Source: Clostridia bacterium (GTDB taxonomy: Bacteria > Bacillota > Clostridia > Oscillospirales > CAG-272). Taken from it: 64,000 nucleotides of DNA. The stretch spans positions 1 to 64,000 of the forward strand of contig JAGAKG010000071.1 in the NCBI GenBank assembly GCA_017625755.1. Direction: 5' to 3'. Below are positions 16,065 through 25,741 of this stretch, piece by piece; position 1 is the first letter of the stretch; every line of letters starts with the position of its first letter. Position numbers and translations under genes: made by a program. The notes below the pieces were generated by a model, which was not told the DNA's origin, did no database searches, and was given only the letters and a program-made list of their open reading frames with translations.

Positions 16065-17732
16065 ATGGAAAATATAAACAAGTATACACGACAGTTCTTT
16101 CCCGCTCCCGCAGGAGAGATGAAATGGACTAAGAAAAATTACATAAGCAAAGCCCCCATATGGTGCTCGGTCGACCTCAGAGACGGGAACCAGTCGCTTA
16201 TAGTTCCTATGAGCCTTGAGGAAAAGCTTGACTTTTTCAAGCTTCTTGTGCAGCTTGGCTTTAAGGAGATAGAGGTCGGATTTCCCGCGGCGTCCGAAAC
16301 AGAGTATAAGTTCCTTCGCACGCTTATCGAGGAGAATCTTATCCCCGACGATGTGACAGTTCAGGTACTTACTCAGTCGCGTGAGCATATCATCAAAAAG
16401 ACATTTGAGAGCCTTCGCGGAGTAAAGAACGCCATAGTTCACCTCTATAACTCGACCTCTGTGGCGCAGAGAGAGCAGGTTTTCAAGAAATCCAAGCAGG
16501 AGATAATAGATATCGCTGTTGCGGGAGCAGAGCTTTTTAATAAATACAACGAGGCAGAGGGAAATAAGTACCGCTTCGAGTATTCTCCCGAATCCTTCAC
16601 GGGAACCGAGCCTGAATTCGCGCTTGAGATATGCAACGCCGTGCTCGATGTATGGAAGCCCACGGCAGACAGAAAGGTAATAATCAATCTGCCTGTAACC
16701 GTTCAGGTGTCGATGCCTCATGTTTACGCAAATCAGGTCGAATATATGTCGGATAACCTCAAATACCGTGAGAATGTCCTCATATCTCTCCACCCTCATA
16801 ACGACAGAGGATGCGCTGTCGCGGATACCGAAATGGGATTGCTCGCGGGAGCTGACAGAGTTGAGGGAACACTTTTCGGAAACGGAGAGAGAACGGGTAA
16901 TGTAGATATTATTACGCTGGCGCTCAATATGTATTCTCAGGGCGTTGATCCCGAGCTTGAGCTTGGGGATATGCCCCGCATAACCGAGCTTTACGAGAGA
17001 GTGACCCGTATGCAGGTATACGACCGTACTCCTTACGCGGGCAAGCTGGTCTTTGCCGCTTTCTCGGGCTCGCATCAGGATGCGATAGCAAAGGGAATGA
17101 AATGGCGCGAGGACCACACCTGCCGCTATTGGACTGTTCCTTATCTTCCTATCGACCCCAAGGATGTCGGAAGGGAATACGAAACCGATGTTATCAGAAT
17201 CAACTCTCAGTCGGGCAAGGGCGGAATTGGATATCTGCTTGAGCATAACTACGGATATATTCTTCCCGCAAAGATGCGCGAGGATGTCGGATATACCGTC
17301 AAGAGCTATTCCGACCATTCCCACAAGGAGCTTTCTCCCGACGAGGTCAGAGATATATTCAACAAGGAGTATATCAATATCGAGTCTCCTGTCAGGGTTG
17401 ACGATTGCCACTTCGTCAGAAACAGCGATAGCATAAAGGCTATTATCACGATAGATGCCGCAGAGGGACATATTGATGTGTCCGCGGCTGGTAACGGTCG
17501 TCTTGACGCGGTGAGCAACGCCCTCAAGAAGCACCTCGGAATCGAGTATTCCAACCTCACATATACCGAGCACGCGCTTTCGATAGGTTCAACCTCGGCG
17601 GCGGTCACCTATGTGAGTGTAACCTTCCCCGACGGTAAGGTGAGCTGGGGCGCGGGAGTCAGCGACGATATTATCGCCGCCTCTGTAAACGCGCTCGTAT
17701 CCGCGGTAAACCGTAAACTTTTATCCAAATAA
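16065..17732 (+). CDS. leuA: 2-isopropylmalate synthase (long, LeuA2-type)
   Basis: The enzyme condenses acetyl-CoA with 2-oxoisovalerate, the committed step of leucine synthesis. The DRE-TIM barrel starts with the metal motif SVDLRDGNQSL, and HPHNDRGCAVADTEMGLLAG supplies the HxH metal ligands. A C-terminal leucine-sensing LeuA dimer domain follows from about residue 430. At 555 residues with a PAGEMKW N-terminus it belongs to the group that includes the Mycobacterium enzyme rather than the ~510-residue E. coli type. The ATG at 16065 is taken instead of GTG 16059; its ribosome binding site (AAGAG) is weak. Confidence 0.93.
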   Translation: MENINKYTRQFFPAPAGEMKWTKKNYISKAPIWCSVDLRDGNQSLIVPMSLEEKLDFFKLLVQLGFKEIEVGFPAASETEYKFLRTLIEENLIPDDVTVQVLTQSREHIIKKTFESLRGVKNAIVHLYNSTSVAQREQVFKKSKQEIIDIAVAGAELFNKYNEAEGNKYRFEYSPESFTGTEPEFALEICNAVLDVWKPTADRKVIINLPVTVQVSMPHVYANQVEYMSDNLKYRENVLISLHPHNDRGCAVADTEMGLLAGADRVEGTLFGNGERTGNVDIITLALNMYSQGVDPELELGDMPRITELYERVTRMQVYDRTPYAGKLVFAAFSGSHQDAIAKGMKWREDHTCRYWTVPYLPIDPKDVGREYETDVIRINSQSGKGGIGYLLEHNYGYILPAKMREDVGYTVKSYSDHSHKELSPDEVRDIFNKEYINIESPVRVDDCHFVRNSDSIKAIITIDAAEGHIDVSAAGNGRLDAVSNALKKHLGIEYSNLTYTEHALSIGSTSAAVTYVSVTFPDGKVSWGAGVSDDIIAASVNALVSAVNRKLLSK

Positions 17733-17744
17733 GAGGTGATAGAT

Positions 17745-19010
17745 ATGGCTATGACGATGACACAGAAAATTCTGGCGGCTCACGCGGGACTTGATTCTGT
17801 AAGAGCGGGTCAGCTTATTATGGCAAAGCTTGATATGGTACTTGGAAACGATATCACATCTCCCGTTGCTATAAACGAATTCAAGAAGAACGGATTTGAC
17901 TCTGTTTTTGATAAGGAAAAAATATCGCTTGTAATGGACCACTTTGCTCCCAACAAGGATATCAAGGCGGCAGAGCAGTGTAAGCAGTGCCGTATATTCG
18001 CCAAGAATTTCTCAATAAAGAATTACTACGATGTCGGAGAGATGGGAATAGAGCACGCGCTTCTGCCTGAAAAGGGATTGGTAGCCCCGGGCGAGGCAGT
18101 TATCGGTGCCGACTCGCATACCTGTACATACGGCGCGCTCGGAGCATTCTCCACGGGCGTGGGAAGCACAGATATGGCGGCTGGAATGGCAACGGGCGAG
18201 GCTTGGTTCAAGGTTCCCTCGGCTATAAAGTTCGAGCTTGTCGGAGAGCTTCGCAGACCCTTCGTTTCGGGCAAGGATGTTATTCTCCATATCATAGGCA
18301 TGATAGGCGTTGACGGCGCGCTTTATAAGTCTATGGAGTTCACGGGAAGCGGACTTAAGTCGCTCACTATGGACGACAGACTCTGTATGGCTAATATGGC
18401 TATCGAGGCGGGCGCTAAGAACGGTATCTTTGAGGTAGACGAGGTCACACTCGCGTATGTGAACGAGAGAGTTACCAGAGATTTCAAGGTTTATCGCGCT
18501 GACGACGACGCCGAATACGACGAGGTATATACGATAGACCTCTCGAAGATAGAGCCCACCGTGGCTTGTCCTCACCTTCCCGAGAATACTAAGGAAGCAA
18601 GAGAGCTTTCCTCAATAATCCCCGACCAGGTAGTTATCGGCTCCTGCACGAATGGAAGACTTTCCGATATGAAGGCGGCGGCAGAGATACTTCGCGGCAG
18701 ACATATTGCGGAGGGTATCAGATGTATCGTTATTCCCGCGACACAGAAGATATATAAGGACTGTATCGCGCTCGGATATATTGATACCTTTATCGATGCG
18801 GGCTGTGTCGTATCAACTCCCACCTGTGGACCTTGTCTCGGCGGATATATGGGAATCCTTGCGGCAGATGAGATAGCGGTTGCCACCACTAACAGAAATT
18901 TCGTCGGACGAATGGGACATGTTACCTCAAAGATATACCTTGCAAGTCCCGAGGTCGCGGCGGCGTCTGCTGTAATGGGCAGAATCTGCGATCCCAGAGA
19001 TATAAAGTGA
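17745..19010 (+). CDS. leuC: 3-isopropylmalate dehydratase, large subunit
   Basis: With LeuD this aconitase-family enzyme isomerises 2- to 3-isopropylmalate. Fe-S ligands appear in [13 protein letters not shown] and [13 protein letters not shown], and [15 protein letters not shown] is the substrate-site motif. At 421 residues it belongs to the shorter homoaconitase/LeuC2 type of Firmicutes and archaea. The ATG at 17745 is preceded by AGAGGTG 7 bases upstream, which favours it over the in-frame GTG at 17736. It is 12 bases after leuA. Confidence 0.95.
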   Translation: MAMTMTQKILAAHAGLDSVRAGQLIMAKLDMVLGNDITSPVAINEFKKNGFDSVFDKEKISLVMDHFAPNKDIKAAEQCKQCRIFAKNFSIKNYYDVGEMGIEHALLPEKGLVAPGEAVIGADSHTCTYGALGAFSTGVGSTDMAAGMATGEAWFKVPSAIKFELVGELRRPFVSGKDVILHIIGMIGVDGALYKSMEFTGSGLKSLTMDDRLCMANMAIEAGAKNGIFEVDEVTLAYVNERVTRDFKVYRADDDAEYDEVYTIDLSKIEPTVACPHLPENTKEARELSSIIPDQVVIGSCTNGRLSDMKAAAEILRGRHIAEGIRCIVIPATQKIYKDCIALGYIDTFIDAGCVVSTPTCGPCLGGYMGILAADEIAVATTNRNFVGRMGHVTSKIYLASPEVAAASAVMGRICDPRDIK

Positions 19011-19026
19011 GAGGAGTAGTGCTGTT

Positions 19027-19512
19027 ATGAATACAAAAGGATATGTGCATAAGTACGGCGATAATGTAGACACAGATGTTATCATTCCCGCAAGATATCT
19101 TAATACCTCGGACGCAAAGGAGCTTGCGGCTCACTGTATGGAGGATATAGATAAAGACTTTGCCGCAAGGGTAAAGGCGGGAGATATAATCGTGGGTGGA
19201 GCAAACTTCGGTTGCGGCTCCTCGCGTGAGCACGCCCCCCTTGCTATAAAGACATCGGGCGTCTCCTGCGTTATAGCAAAGACTTTTGCGAGAATCTTCT
19301 TCCGTAACTCTATAAATATAGGACTTGCGATACTCGAATGTCCCGAGGCAAGTGAGAAGATAGAGAACGGAGACGAGGTATCGATAGACTTCGATACGGG
19401 CGTTATCACAAACCACACTAAAAACGAAACATACAAGGCAGAGCCCTTTCCGGATTTCGTTAAGAATATAATCAAATCCGACGGACTTCTGAATTCTATA
19501 AAGAACAGATAA
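19027..19512 (+). CDS. leuD: 3-isopropylmalate dehydratase, small subunit
   Basis: This 161-residue swivelling-domain subunit pairs with LeuC. The signature [18 protein letters not shown] is present near residue 60. The length matches the short small subunits that partner with ~420-residue LeuC proteins. It starts 16 bases after leuC with GAGAGGAG upstream and is followed 12 bases later by leuB. Confidence 0.95.
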   Translation: MNTKGYVHKYGDNVDTDVIIPARYLNTSDAKELAAHCMEDIDKDFAARVKAGDIIVGGANFGCGSSREHAPLAIKTSGVSCVIAKTFARIFFRNSINIGLAILECPEASEKIENGDEVSIDFDTGVITNHTKNETYKAEPFPDFVKNIIKSDGLLNSIKNR

Positions 19513-19524
19513 GAGGGTAAAGAG

Positions 19525-20595
19525 ATGAACAAGAATATTACCGTCCTCAAGGGCGATGGAATAGGACCGGAGATAGTTAACGAGGCGATAAAGGTACTTG
19601 ATAAGGTGTGCGAGAAATATTCGCATAAATTTACATATACCGAGGTCGATATCGGCGGATGCAGTATCGATAAATACGGTGTGCCGATAACAAAAGAGGG
19701 AATGGAAAAGTGTAAGAGCGCAGACAGCGTTCTGCTCGGAGCGGTAGGCGGCCCCAAGTGGGATAATGTTGACCCTTCTATCCGTCCCGAAAAGGCTCTG
19801 CTTGCGGTAAGAAGCGAGCTTGGTCTTTTTGCCAACCTCAGACCGACAAAGCTCTTTATGCAGCTTGCGGACTCATCTCCCCTCAAGCCCTCTATCGTAG
19901 GTAACGGCATCGACCTTATGATAGTCAGAGAGCTGACGGGCGGTATCTATTTCGGTAAACGCAGAACAGAGACGGTCGACGGTGAAAAGGTAGCTACCGA
20001 CGAAATGACATACAGCGAGCACGAGATAGAGAGAATAGGCAGAGTGGCTTTCGAGACCGCTCGCAAGCGCTCCTCGCGCGTCGCGTCTGTCGATAAGGCG
20101 AATGTTCTTGATTCCTCGAGACTCTGGAGAGCGGTTATGCACAGACTCGCGGAGGAATATACCGATGTTGAATATAGCGATATTCTCGTTGATAACACGG
20201 CTATGCAGCTTATCAAGAATCCCTCGCAGTTTGATGTTATAGTTACCGAAAATATGTTCGGAGATATTCTCTCCGACGAAGCAAGTATGCTCACGGGCTC
20301 TATCGGAATGATGCCCTCGGCAAGCCTTTCCGAGGGAACTCTCGGTATGTACGAGCCTATCCACGGCTCGGCTCCCGATATTGCGGGAATGGACATAGCG
20401 AACCCGATAGGCACTATTATGTCCTGCGCTATGATGCTCAGATATTCCTTTGATATGCCCCGTGAGGCGGACGCTATCGAGGCGGCTGTCAATAAGGCGC
20501 TTGACGATGGTTACAGAACCGCCGATATCTACCGTGATGGCTTCAAGAAAGTAAAATGCTCTGAAATGGGCAGTATAATTGCCGCAAATATATAA
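19525..20595 (+). CDS. leuB: 3-isopropylmalate dehydrogenase
   Basis: This NAD-dependent beta-decarboxylating dehydrogenase produces 4-methyl-2-oxopentanoate. The N-terminal [10 protein letters not shown], the [10 protein letters not shown] segment, the catalytic Lys/Tyr region, the metal-binding [15 protein letters not shown] and the NAD-site [12 protein letters not shown] are all intact. At 356 residues it is normal. GAGGGTAAAGAG precedes the ATG. It completes the leucine branch after leuA, leuC and leuD. Confidence 0.96.
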   Translation: MNKNITVLKGDGIGPEIVNEAIKVLDKVCEKYSHKFTYTEVDIGGCSIDKYGVPITKEGMEKCKSADSVLLGAVGGPKWDNVDPSIRPEKALLAVRSELGLFANLRPTKLFMQLADSSPLKPSIVGNGIDLMIVRELTGGIYFGKRRTETVDGEKVATDEMTYSEHEIERIGRVAFETARKRSSRVASVDKANVLDSSRLWRAVMHRLAEEYTDVEYSDILVDNTAMQLIKNPSQFDVIVTENMFGDILSDEASMLTGSIGMMPSASLSEGTLGMYEPIHGSAPDIAGMDIANPIGTIMSCAMMLRYSFDMPREADAIEAAVNKALDDGYRTADIYRDGFKKVKCSEMGSIIAANI

Positions 20596-20619
20596 GAATA
20601 TAAGAAGGGAAGACGAAAA

Positions 20620-21690
20620 ATGCTTAATATAAAATACGAGCTGGTCGAAAACAGAAAAGAAAAGCCCGATTTCAATAATCTCGGCTTTGGAAGATATTTT
20701 ACCGACCATATGTTTATTATGGATTACGACGAGGGAATGGGTTGGCACGACGCGCGTATAGTACCCTATCAGAATCTCTCGCTCGACCCCGCGTGTATGG
20801 TATTCCATTACGCGCAGGAGATGTTCGAGGGCCTCAAGGCGTACAGAACTCCCACGGGCGGAATACAGCTTTTCAGACCTGACAAGAATATCGAGCGTAT
20901 GAATAATACCAACGAGCGTCTTTGTATCCCGAAGATAGACCCCGCTGACGCGCTTGACGCAATTAAGGCAATCGTTGAGGTAGAGCGTGATTGGGTACCG
21001 ACAGTAGAGGGAACCTCGCTCTATATCCGTCCCTTTATAATCGCCACCGATGTTCAGCTAGGCGTACACCCCTCAAAGAGCTATAAGTTTATGATAATCC
21101 TCTCTCCCGTAGGCGCATACTACGCAGAGGGAATAAAGCCCGTAAAAATATTCATAGAGCGTGAATATGTAAGAGCCGTAAGAGGCGGTACGGGATTTGC
21201 AAAGATAGGCGGAAACTACGCAGCCTCTCTTATCGGTCAGGAGAAGGCAGAGAAGATGGGATACGCTCAGGTTCTCTGGCTCGACGGCGTTGAGCATAAG
21301 TATATCGACGAGGTCGGCGCGATGAATGTATTCTTCGTTATCGACGGAACGGTTATCACCCCCGCTCTTAACGAGGGAAATATTCTCCCCGGTGTCACCC
21401 GCGCTTCCTGCATAAAGCTCCTCGAGACTATGGGCTATAAGGTAGAGGAGAGAAAGCTTTCCGAGGAGGAGGTCATCGAGGCGTATAAGAACGGTAAGCT
21501 CGACGAGGCGTTCGGCACGGGAACGGCGGCAGTCGTTTCTCCCATCGGACTTCTTGATGACGGAAATGTAAAAATGACTATAAATAACGGCGAGATCGGC
21601 GAGATAGCGCAGAAGCTCTATGATACTCTTACGGGTATTCAATGGGGCAGACTTGACGACGAATTCGGCTGGATAGTTAAGGTTATCTGA
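20620..21690 (+). CDS. ilvE: Branched-chain amino acid aminotransferase
   Basis: This fold type IV PLP transaminase performs the last step for Leu, Ile and Val. The PLP lysine is K195 in GFAKIGGNYAAS. The substrate-loop sequence YAQEMFEGLKAYR and the region LPGVTRAS are present. At 356 residues it belongs to the longer eukaryote-like/Firmicutes group II BCATs. GAAGGGAAGA is upstream of the ATG. It is the last gene of the superoperon, and a strong terminator follows at 21698. Confidence 0.95.
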   Translation: MLNIKYELVENRKEKPDFNNLGFGRYFTDHMFIMDYDEGMGWHDARIVPYQNLSLDPACMVFHYAQEMFEGLKAYRTPTGGIQLFRPDKNIERMNNTNERLCIPKIDPADALDAIKAIVEVERDWVPTVEGTSLYIRPFIIATDVQLGVHPSKSYKFMIILSPVGAYYAEGIKPVKIFIEREYVRAVRGGTGFAKIGGNYAASLIGQEKAEKMGYAQVLWLDGVEHKYIDEVGAMNVFFVIDGTVITPALNEGNILPGVTRASCIKLLETMGYKVEERKLSEEEVIEAYKNGKLDEAFGTGTAAVVSPIGLLDDGNVKMTINNGEIGEIAQKLYDTLTGIQWGRLDDEFGWIVKVI

Positions 21691-21697
21691 TAAATAT

Positions 21698-21742
21698 AAA
21701 AGGAGAAAGGCTTGTCGGTCTTTCTCCTTTTGGGCGTTTTTT
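21698..21742 (+). terminator. Terminator of the ilv-leu superoperon
   Basis: AAAAGGAGAAAG (21698-21709) and CTTTCTCCTTTT (21720-21731) form a 12-bp stem with a 10-base loop, followed by GGGCGTTTTTT. Confidence 0.85.
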
Positions 21743-21765
21743 AAAGTGTTTTTATTCATTAATTG

Positions 21766-21778
21766 TGAATAATATTCA
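21766..21778 (+). promoter_or_regulatory. ArgR/AhrC-type ARG box 1
   Basis: TGAATAATATTCA is a perfect palindrome matching the Bacillus-type ARG box core, with a further ATTCATTAA half site just upstream (21754-21762). It lies about 260 bases before the argG promoter, in a spot where looping repression could act. Confidence 0.7.
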
Positions 21779-21885
21779 TAGCGATATTCATTTTGGGGCT
21801 AGTCTGCCGATTTTGGTGAGTCTCCACATAGACCGCCTCGGCAAATCGGGCTAAAAAAATATTTTTTTGCTTGCTTACTTTGAAA

Positions 21886-21965
21886 AATGAATATTGTAGA
21901 GCTTGTATTCATTGGCTTTCTTGATATTTAAGACTTTTTATGAATAAATTTGTGAATAATATTCA
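21886..21965 (+). promoter_or_regulatory. Cluster of ARG boxes, including tandem box 2
   Basis: The same 13-mer TGAATAATATTCA recurs at 21953-21965, preceded by the half box TGAATAAATTTG at 21941-21952. Other half sites lie at 21887-21893 (TGAATAT) and 21906-21913 (TATTCATT). Multiple spaced boxes fit a hexameric arginine repressor. The rest of the 21743-22026 interval contains an A/T-rich stretch and a GC-rich island (about 21806-21850) in which no gene is seen. Confidence 0.65.
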
Positions 21966-22026
21966 TTGTTGTGCATATCGCTCTAAAAGATGCTTGAAAG
22001 TAATGAAAATATTGTCATTAAATGTA

Positions 22027-22064
22027 TTGACAAGTTAAATGAAATGATGTATAATATTCACCGT
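22027..22064 (+). promoter_or_regulatory. Consensus promoter of the arginine superoperon with overlapping operator half site
   Basis: TTGACA (22027-22032), exactly 17 bases, then TATAAT (22050-22055) is a perfect sigma-A promoter. AATATTCA (22053-22060) overlaps the -10 box and is half an ARG box, so arginine repressor bound here would block RNA polymerase. Confidence 0.85.
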
Positions 22065-22096
22065 AAACTGAATTTTATACAACAAAGGAGAATGTT

Positions 22097-23326
22097 ATGA
22101 ATAAAAAGGATATCAAAAAGGTAGTTCTTGCGTACTCGGGAGGACTTGACACATCAATAATCATTCCGTGGCTCAAGGAAAACTATAATAACTGCGAGGT
22201 TATCGCGGTCAGCGGAAATGTAGGTCAGAGCGACGAGCTTGAGGGACTTGAGGAAAAGGCAATCAAGACGGGCGCGTCCAAAATATACATAGAGGACCTC
22301 ACTGAGGAATTCGTTGAGGATTATGTTATCCCCACGGTGATGGCAGGAGCAAAGTACGAGGATTATATGCTCGGTACTTCTTTTGCTCGTCCCGTTATCG
22401 CGAAGCGTATCGTTGAGATAGCAAAGGCAGAGGGCGCTGACGCAATCTGTCACGGCTGTACCGGTAAGGGTAACGACCAGGTTCGCTTCGAGCTTACTAT
22501 CAAGGCGTTCGCACCCGATATGCCTATAATCGCTCCCTGGCGTGAGTGGAGCATCAAATCCCGTGAGGAGGAGATAGAGTACGCAGAGGCGCACAATGTC
22601 CCCCTCAAGATAAACCGCGAGACAAACTACTCGAAAGATAAGAATATGTGGCACCTTTCCCACGAGGGACTTGACCTCGAGGACGCAGGCAACGAGCCGC
22701 TCTACGAGAAGCCCGGCTTCCTTGAAATGGGTGTTTCTCCCCTTATGGCTCCCGATGCTCCCACATATATCACCCTTGAGTTCGAGCACGGCCGTCCCGT
22801 TGCCTTCAACGGTGAGAAGATGAGCGCAAAGGATATCATTCTCGCGCTCAATAAGGTTGGCGGAGAGAACGGTATCGGACTTCTTGATATCGTCGAGAAC
22901 CGTCTTGTAGGTATGAAGTGCCGTGGCGTATACGAAACTCCCGGTGGAGAAATACTCTACGCGGCTCACCGCTACCTTGAAACACTCTGTCTCGATAAAT
23001 ACACCGCTCATAAGAAGGATGAGCTTGCTATAACCTTTGCAGACCTCGTTTACAACGGTCAGTGGTTCACACCTCTGCGTGAGGCTCTCTCTGCGTTCGT
23101 TGATAAGACGCAGGAGAATGTAACGGGTAAGGTACGCCTGAAGCTCTATAAGGGCAACATAATCAAGGCGGGCGCTTGGAGCGACTACTCTCTCTATTCC
23201 GAGGAGATAGCTACCTTCGGCGAGGACAATGTTTACAATCAGGCTGATTCCGCAGGATTCATCAACCTGTTCGGACTTCCGATAAAGGTTCAGGCTCAGG
23301 TAAACGAGAAGAATAAAAACAAATAA
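22097..23326 (+). CDS. argG: Argininosuccinate synthase
   Basis: The enzyme ligates citrulline and aspartate using ATP. The PP-loop [17 protein letters not shown] is at residues 11-27, and [16 protein letters not shown], the citrulline/aspartate site, is present. At 409 residues it is the normal length. AAAGGAGA lies upstream of the ATG. Placing argG first in the arg operon, behind ARG boxes, makes the late pathway steps the most strongly repressed. Confidence 0.96.
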   Translation: MNKKDIKKVVLAYSGGLDTSIIIPWLKENYNNCEVIAVSGNVGQSDELEGLEEKAIKTGASKIYIEDLTEEFVEDYVIPTVMAGAKYEDYMLGTSFARPVIAKRIVEIAKAEGADAICHGCTGKGNDQVRFELTIKAFAPDMPIIAPWREWSIKSREEEIEYAEAHNVPLKINRETNYSKDKNMWHLSHEGLDLEDAGNEPLYEKPGFLEMGVSPLMAPDAPTYITLEFEHGRPVAFNGEKMSAKDIILALNKVGGENGIGLLDIVENRLVGMKCRGVYETPGGEILYAAHRYLETLCLDKYTAHKKDELAITFADLVYNGQWFTPLREALSAFVDKTQENVTGKVRLKLYKGNIIKAGAWSDYSLYSEEIATFGEDNVYNQADSAGFINLFGLPIKVQAQVNEKNKNK

Positions 23327-23340
23327 TCTCTTGGAGGGAA

Positions 23341-23374
23341 GTTTTGCCTGCCGCCGAAAGGCGACGGGCAAAAC
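23341..23374 (+). repeat. Stable GAAA-loop hairpin in the argG-argH spacer
   Basis: GTTTTGCC...GCCGCC (23341-23355) and GGCGACGGGCAAAAC (23360-23374) pair around a GAAA tetraloop with one wobble and one mismatch. No T-run follows, and it ends 15 bases before argH, which itself has no good ribosome binding site. It may be an mRNA-processing or stability element. Confidence 0.65.
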
Positions 23375-23389
23375 GCGTATAAATAAGTT

Positions 23390-24766
23390 ATGGATAAAAT
23401 GTGGGCGGGACGCTTTTCAAAGGCTCTCGATAAGAAAGCGGACGATTTTAATTCGTCGATAAGCTTCGATTGCAGAATGTATAAACAGGATATCACGGGC
23501 TCTCTGGCGCACGCTTCGATGCTTGCGAAGCAGGGGATAATCTCTGCGGAGGACTGCGAGAAAATAATCGCGGGACTGGGGGCTATCCTTGAGGATATAG
23601 AGAGCGGTAAGCTTGAGATAGATATGAACTGTGAGGATATTCATATGTTCATAGAGGCTGAGCTTACGGCGAGAATCGGTGACGCGGGAAAGAGACTTCA
23701 CACCGCGAGAAGCCGAAACGACCAGGTGGCTGTTGATATAAGACTTTACCTTCGCGATAAGGCGGCAGAGGTGAAGGAGCTTCTGCGAGAGCTTATAGAC
23801 GCGGTTACCGAGCAGGCGGAGAAGAATAAAGCGGTAATACTCCCCGGATACACACATCTGCAGAGAGCGCAGCCTATCACATTCGGTCATCACCTTATGG
23901 CGTACGCGATGATGCTCCTTCGTGATATTTCGCGTCTTGACGACGCAGTTGCGAGAATGAATTATTCTCCCCTCGGCTCTTGCGCACTTGCGGGAACGAC
24001 ATATAATACCGATAGAGCGTATACCGCCGAGAAGCTCGGCTTTGACGGGATTATGCTCAATAGCATCGACGGCGTTTCCGACAGGGATTTTTGCCTTGAG
24101 CTTATGAGCGCGTTTTCGATAATTATGATGCACCTCTCAAGATTCTCGGAGGAGATAATCCTCTGGTCGAGCTGGGAATTTTCCTTTGTCGAGCTTGACG
24201 ATTCCTTCACAACGGGCTCGTCTATAATGCCGCAGAAGAAGAACTCTGATATGGCGGAGCTTGTCAGAGGAAAGACGGGCAGAGTATACGGAAATCTTAT
24301 GGCTCTGCTTACGACACTCAAGGGACTCCCCCTCGCGTATAACAAGGATATGCAGGAGGATAAGGAGGCAATATTCGATTCGGTCGATACCGTTATCGCC
24401 TGCCTTGAGGTCTTTGCCCCGATGATACGCACTATGAGAGTCAAGGCGGATAATATGTACCGCGCGGCTCAGGGCGGATTTATCAACGCGACAGACCTTG
24501 CTGACTACCTAACCAAGCGCGGAATGCCATTCAGAAGCGCGTATAAGATAGTCGGACAAATAGTTGCGGAGTGTATCTCGAAGAACTGCGTTCTCGATAC
24601 GCTTCCTCTTGAGGAATACAAAAAATATACCGAGCTGTTCGAGGCAGACCTCTTTGACGAGATATCTCTTGAGACCTGCGTTTCAAAGAGAATTTCGGCG
24701 GGCGGAACCTCGGTGGGCTCTGTTGAGCAGCAGATAGCTTATGTGAAAAAGGAACTTTTGAAATGA
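23390..24766 (+). CDS. argH: Argininosuccinate lyase
   Basis: The enzyme splits argininosuccinate to arginine and fumarate. It opens MWAGRFSK, has TARSRNDQVAVD, and carries the superfamily signature GSSIMPQKKNSD with the catalytic serine. At 458 residues it is normal. The start at 23390 is the only reasonable one by homology, but no AGGAGG-like site precedes it (GTATAAATAAGTT), unlike almost every other gene here. It overlaps argC by 4 bases (ATGA). Confidence 0.95.
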   Translation: MDKMWAGRFSKALDKKADDFNSSISFDCRMYKQDITGSLAHASMLAKQGIISAEDCEKIIAGLGAILEDIESGKLEIDMNCEDIHMFIEAELTARIGDAGKRLHTARSRNDQVAVDIRLYLRDKAAEVKELLRELIDAVTEQAEKNKAVILPGYTHLQRAQPITFGHHLMAYAMMLLRDISRLDDAVARMNYSPLGSCALAGTTYNTDRAYTAEKLGFDGIMLNSIDGVSDRDFCLELMSAFSIIMMHLSRFSEEIILWSSWEFSFVELDDSFTTGSSIMPQKKNSDMAELVRGKTGRVYGNLMALLTTLKGLPLAYNKDMQEDKEAIFDSVDTVIACLEVFAPMIRTMRVKADNMYRAAQGGFINATDLADYLTKRGMPFRSAYKIVGQIVAECISKNCVLDTLPLEEYKKYTELFEADLFDEISLETCVSKRISAGGTSVGSVEQQIAYVKKELLK

Positions 24767-25695
24767 CGAAAATTTTTATTGACGGAAAAGCAGGCACAAC
24801 GGGCTTGCGTATATACGAACGACTGAGCACAAGAGACGACATAGAAATTATAACACTTTCCGAGGAGGAGCGAAAGCTCCCCGAGGCAAGACGCAGAGCG
24901 CTTAACTCCTGCGATATAGCCTTTCTTTGTCTGCCCGACGACGCGGCAAGGGAAGCGGTCGCTATGATTGAGAACGAGAATGTGGTTGTGCTTGATACAT
25001 CAACAGCGCACAGAACAGATACGGCTTGGTGCTACGGATTTCCCGAGCTGTCCGCCGAGTATGAGAAAAAGTTGCTCAGCTCGAAGCGAATAGCTGTCCC
25101 CGGGTGCCACGCGAGCGGATTTATCGCTCTTGTTTATCCCCTTATCGAAAAGGGAATTATCGGAGCCGATACGCTCCTTACCTGCCACTCTCTCACTGGA
25201 TACAGCGGCGGCGGAAAGAAAATGATAGCGGAGTATGAGGCTGACGAGAGATGCGAGCTTCTCGACGCACCGAGACAGTACGGTATTACCCAGCAGCATA
25301 AGCATCTGAAGGAAATGAAGGCTATCACGGGAATTGAGAACGCACCCGCGTTCTGCCCGATAGTGTCTGATTTTTACAGCGGAATGCTTGTGACTGTCCC
25401 GCTCTTTAAATCTCAGCTTTGCGAGGGTTTTGATATAAACAGTATCAAGGAGACCTACGCCGAGAAATACCGCGGAGAGGTCGTAAAATATTGCGATAGC
25501 CTCGACGAGGGCGGATTTGTTGCGGCTAACGCCGTTGCGATGAAGGACTCTATGCTCATAACCGTAAACGGCAACGAGGACAGAATTCTTCTCACAGCGC
25601 TTTACGATAATCTCGGCAAGGGCGCGTCGGGAGCGGCAATTCAATGTATGAATATGGTAATGGGAATTGACAAAACCATAGGTCTTGTATTATAA
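24763..25695 (+). CDS. argC: N-acetyl-gamma-glutamyl-phosphate reductase, type 2 (short form)
   Basis: This NADPH-dependent reductase makes N-acetylglutamate semialdehyde. The N-terminal FIDGKAGTTGLRIYERL nucleotide-binding loop and the catalytic cysteine in VPGCHASGF (about residue 114) are seen. At 310 residues with GKAGTTG rather than GATGYxG it is the 'common form 2' ArgC, less usual in Firmicutes than the ~345-residue form. It is coupled to argH by ATGA overlap. Its 3' end contains a promoter for argJ onward. Confidence 0.93.
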   Translation: MTKIFIDGKAGTTGLRIYERLSTRDDIEIITLSEEERKLPEARRRALNSCDIAFLCLPDDAAREAVAMIENENVVVLDTSTAHRTDTAWCYGFPELSAEYEKKLLSSKRIAVPGCHASGFIALVYPLIEKGIIGADTLLTCHSLTGYSGGGKKMIAEYEADERCELLDAPRQYGITQQHKHLKEMKAITGIENAPAFCPIVSDFYSGMLVTVPLFKSQLCEGFDINSIKETYAEKYRGEVVKYCDSLDEGGFVAANAVAMKDSMLITVNGNEDRILLTALYDNLGKGASGAAIQCMNMVMGIDKTIGLVL

Positions 25696-25696
25696 T
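25667..25696 (+). promoter_or_regulatory. Internal promoter for argJBDF-carAB within the end of argC
   Basis: TTGACA (25667-25672) and TATAAT (25691-25696) are separated by 18 bases, followed by an A/T-rich start region before argJ. It would let the second half of the operon be transcribed independently of argGH, for example when only carbamoyl phosphate or ornithine is needed. Confidence 0.65.
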
Positions 25697-25741
25697 ATAT
25701 ATATAATATTTATAAAATAGAGTTTTCGGAAGGTAATCAAA

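Noticed and set aside
15957..17573. 538-codon open frame opposite leuA
   Set aside because: It is a shadow of leuA with no supporting features.
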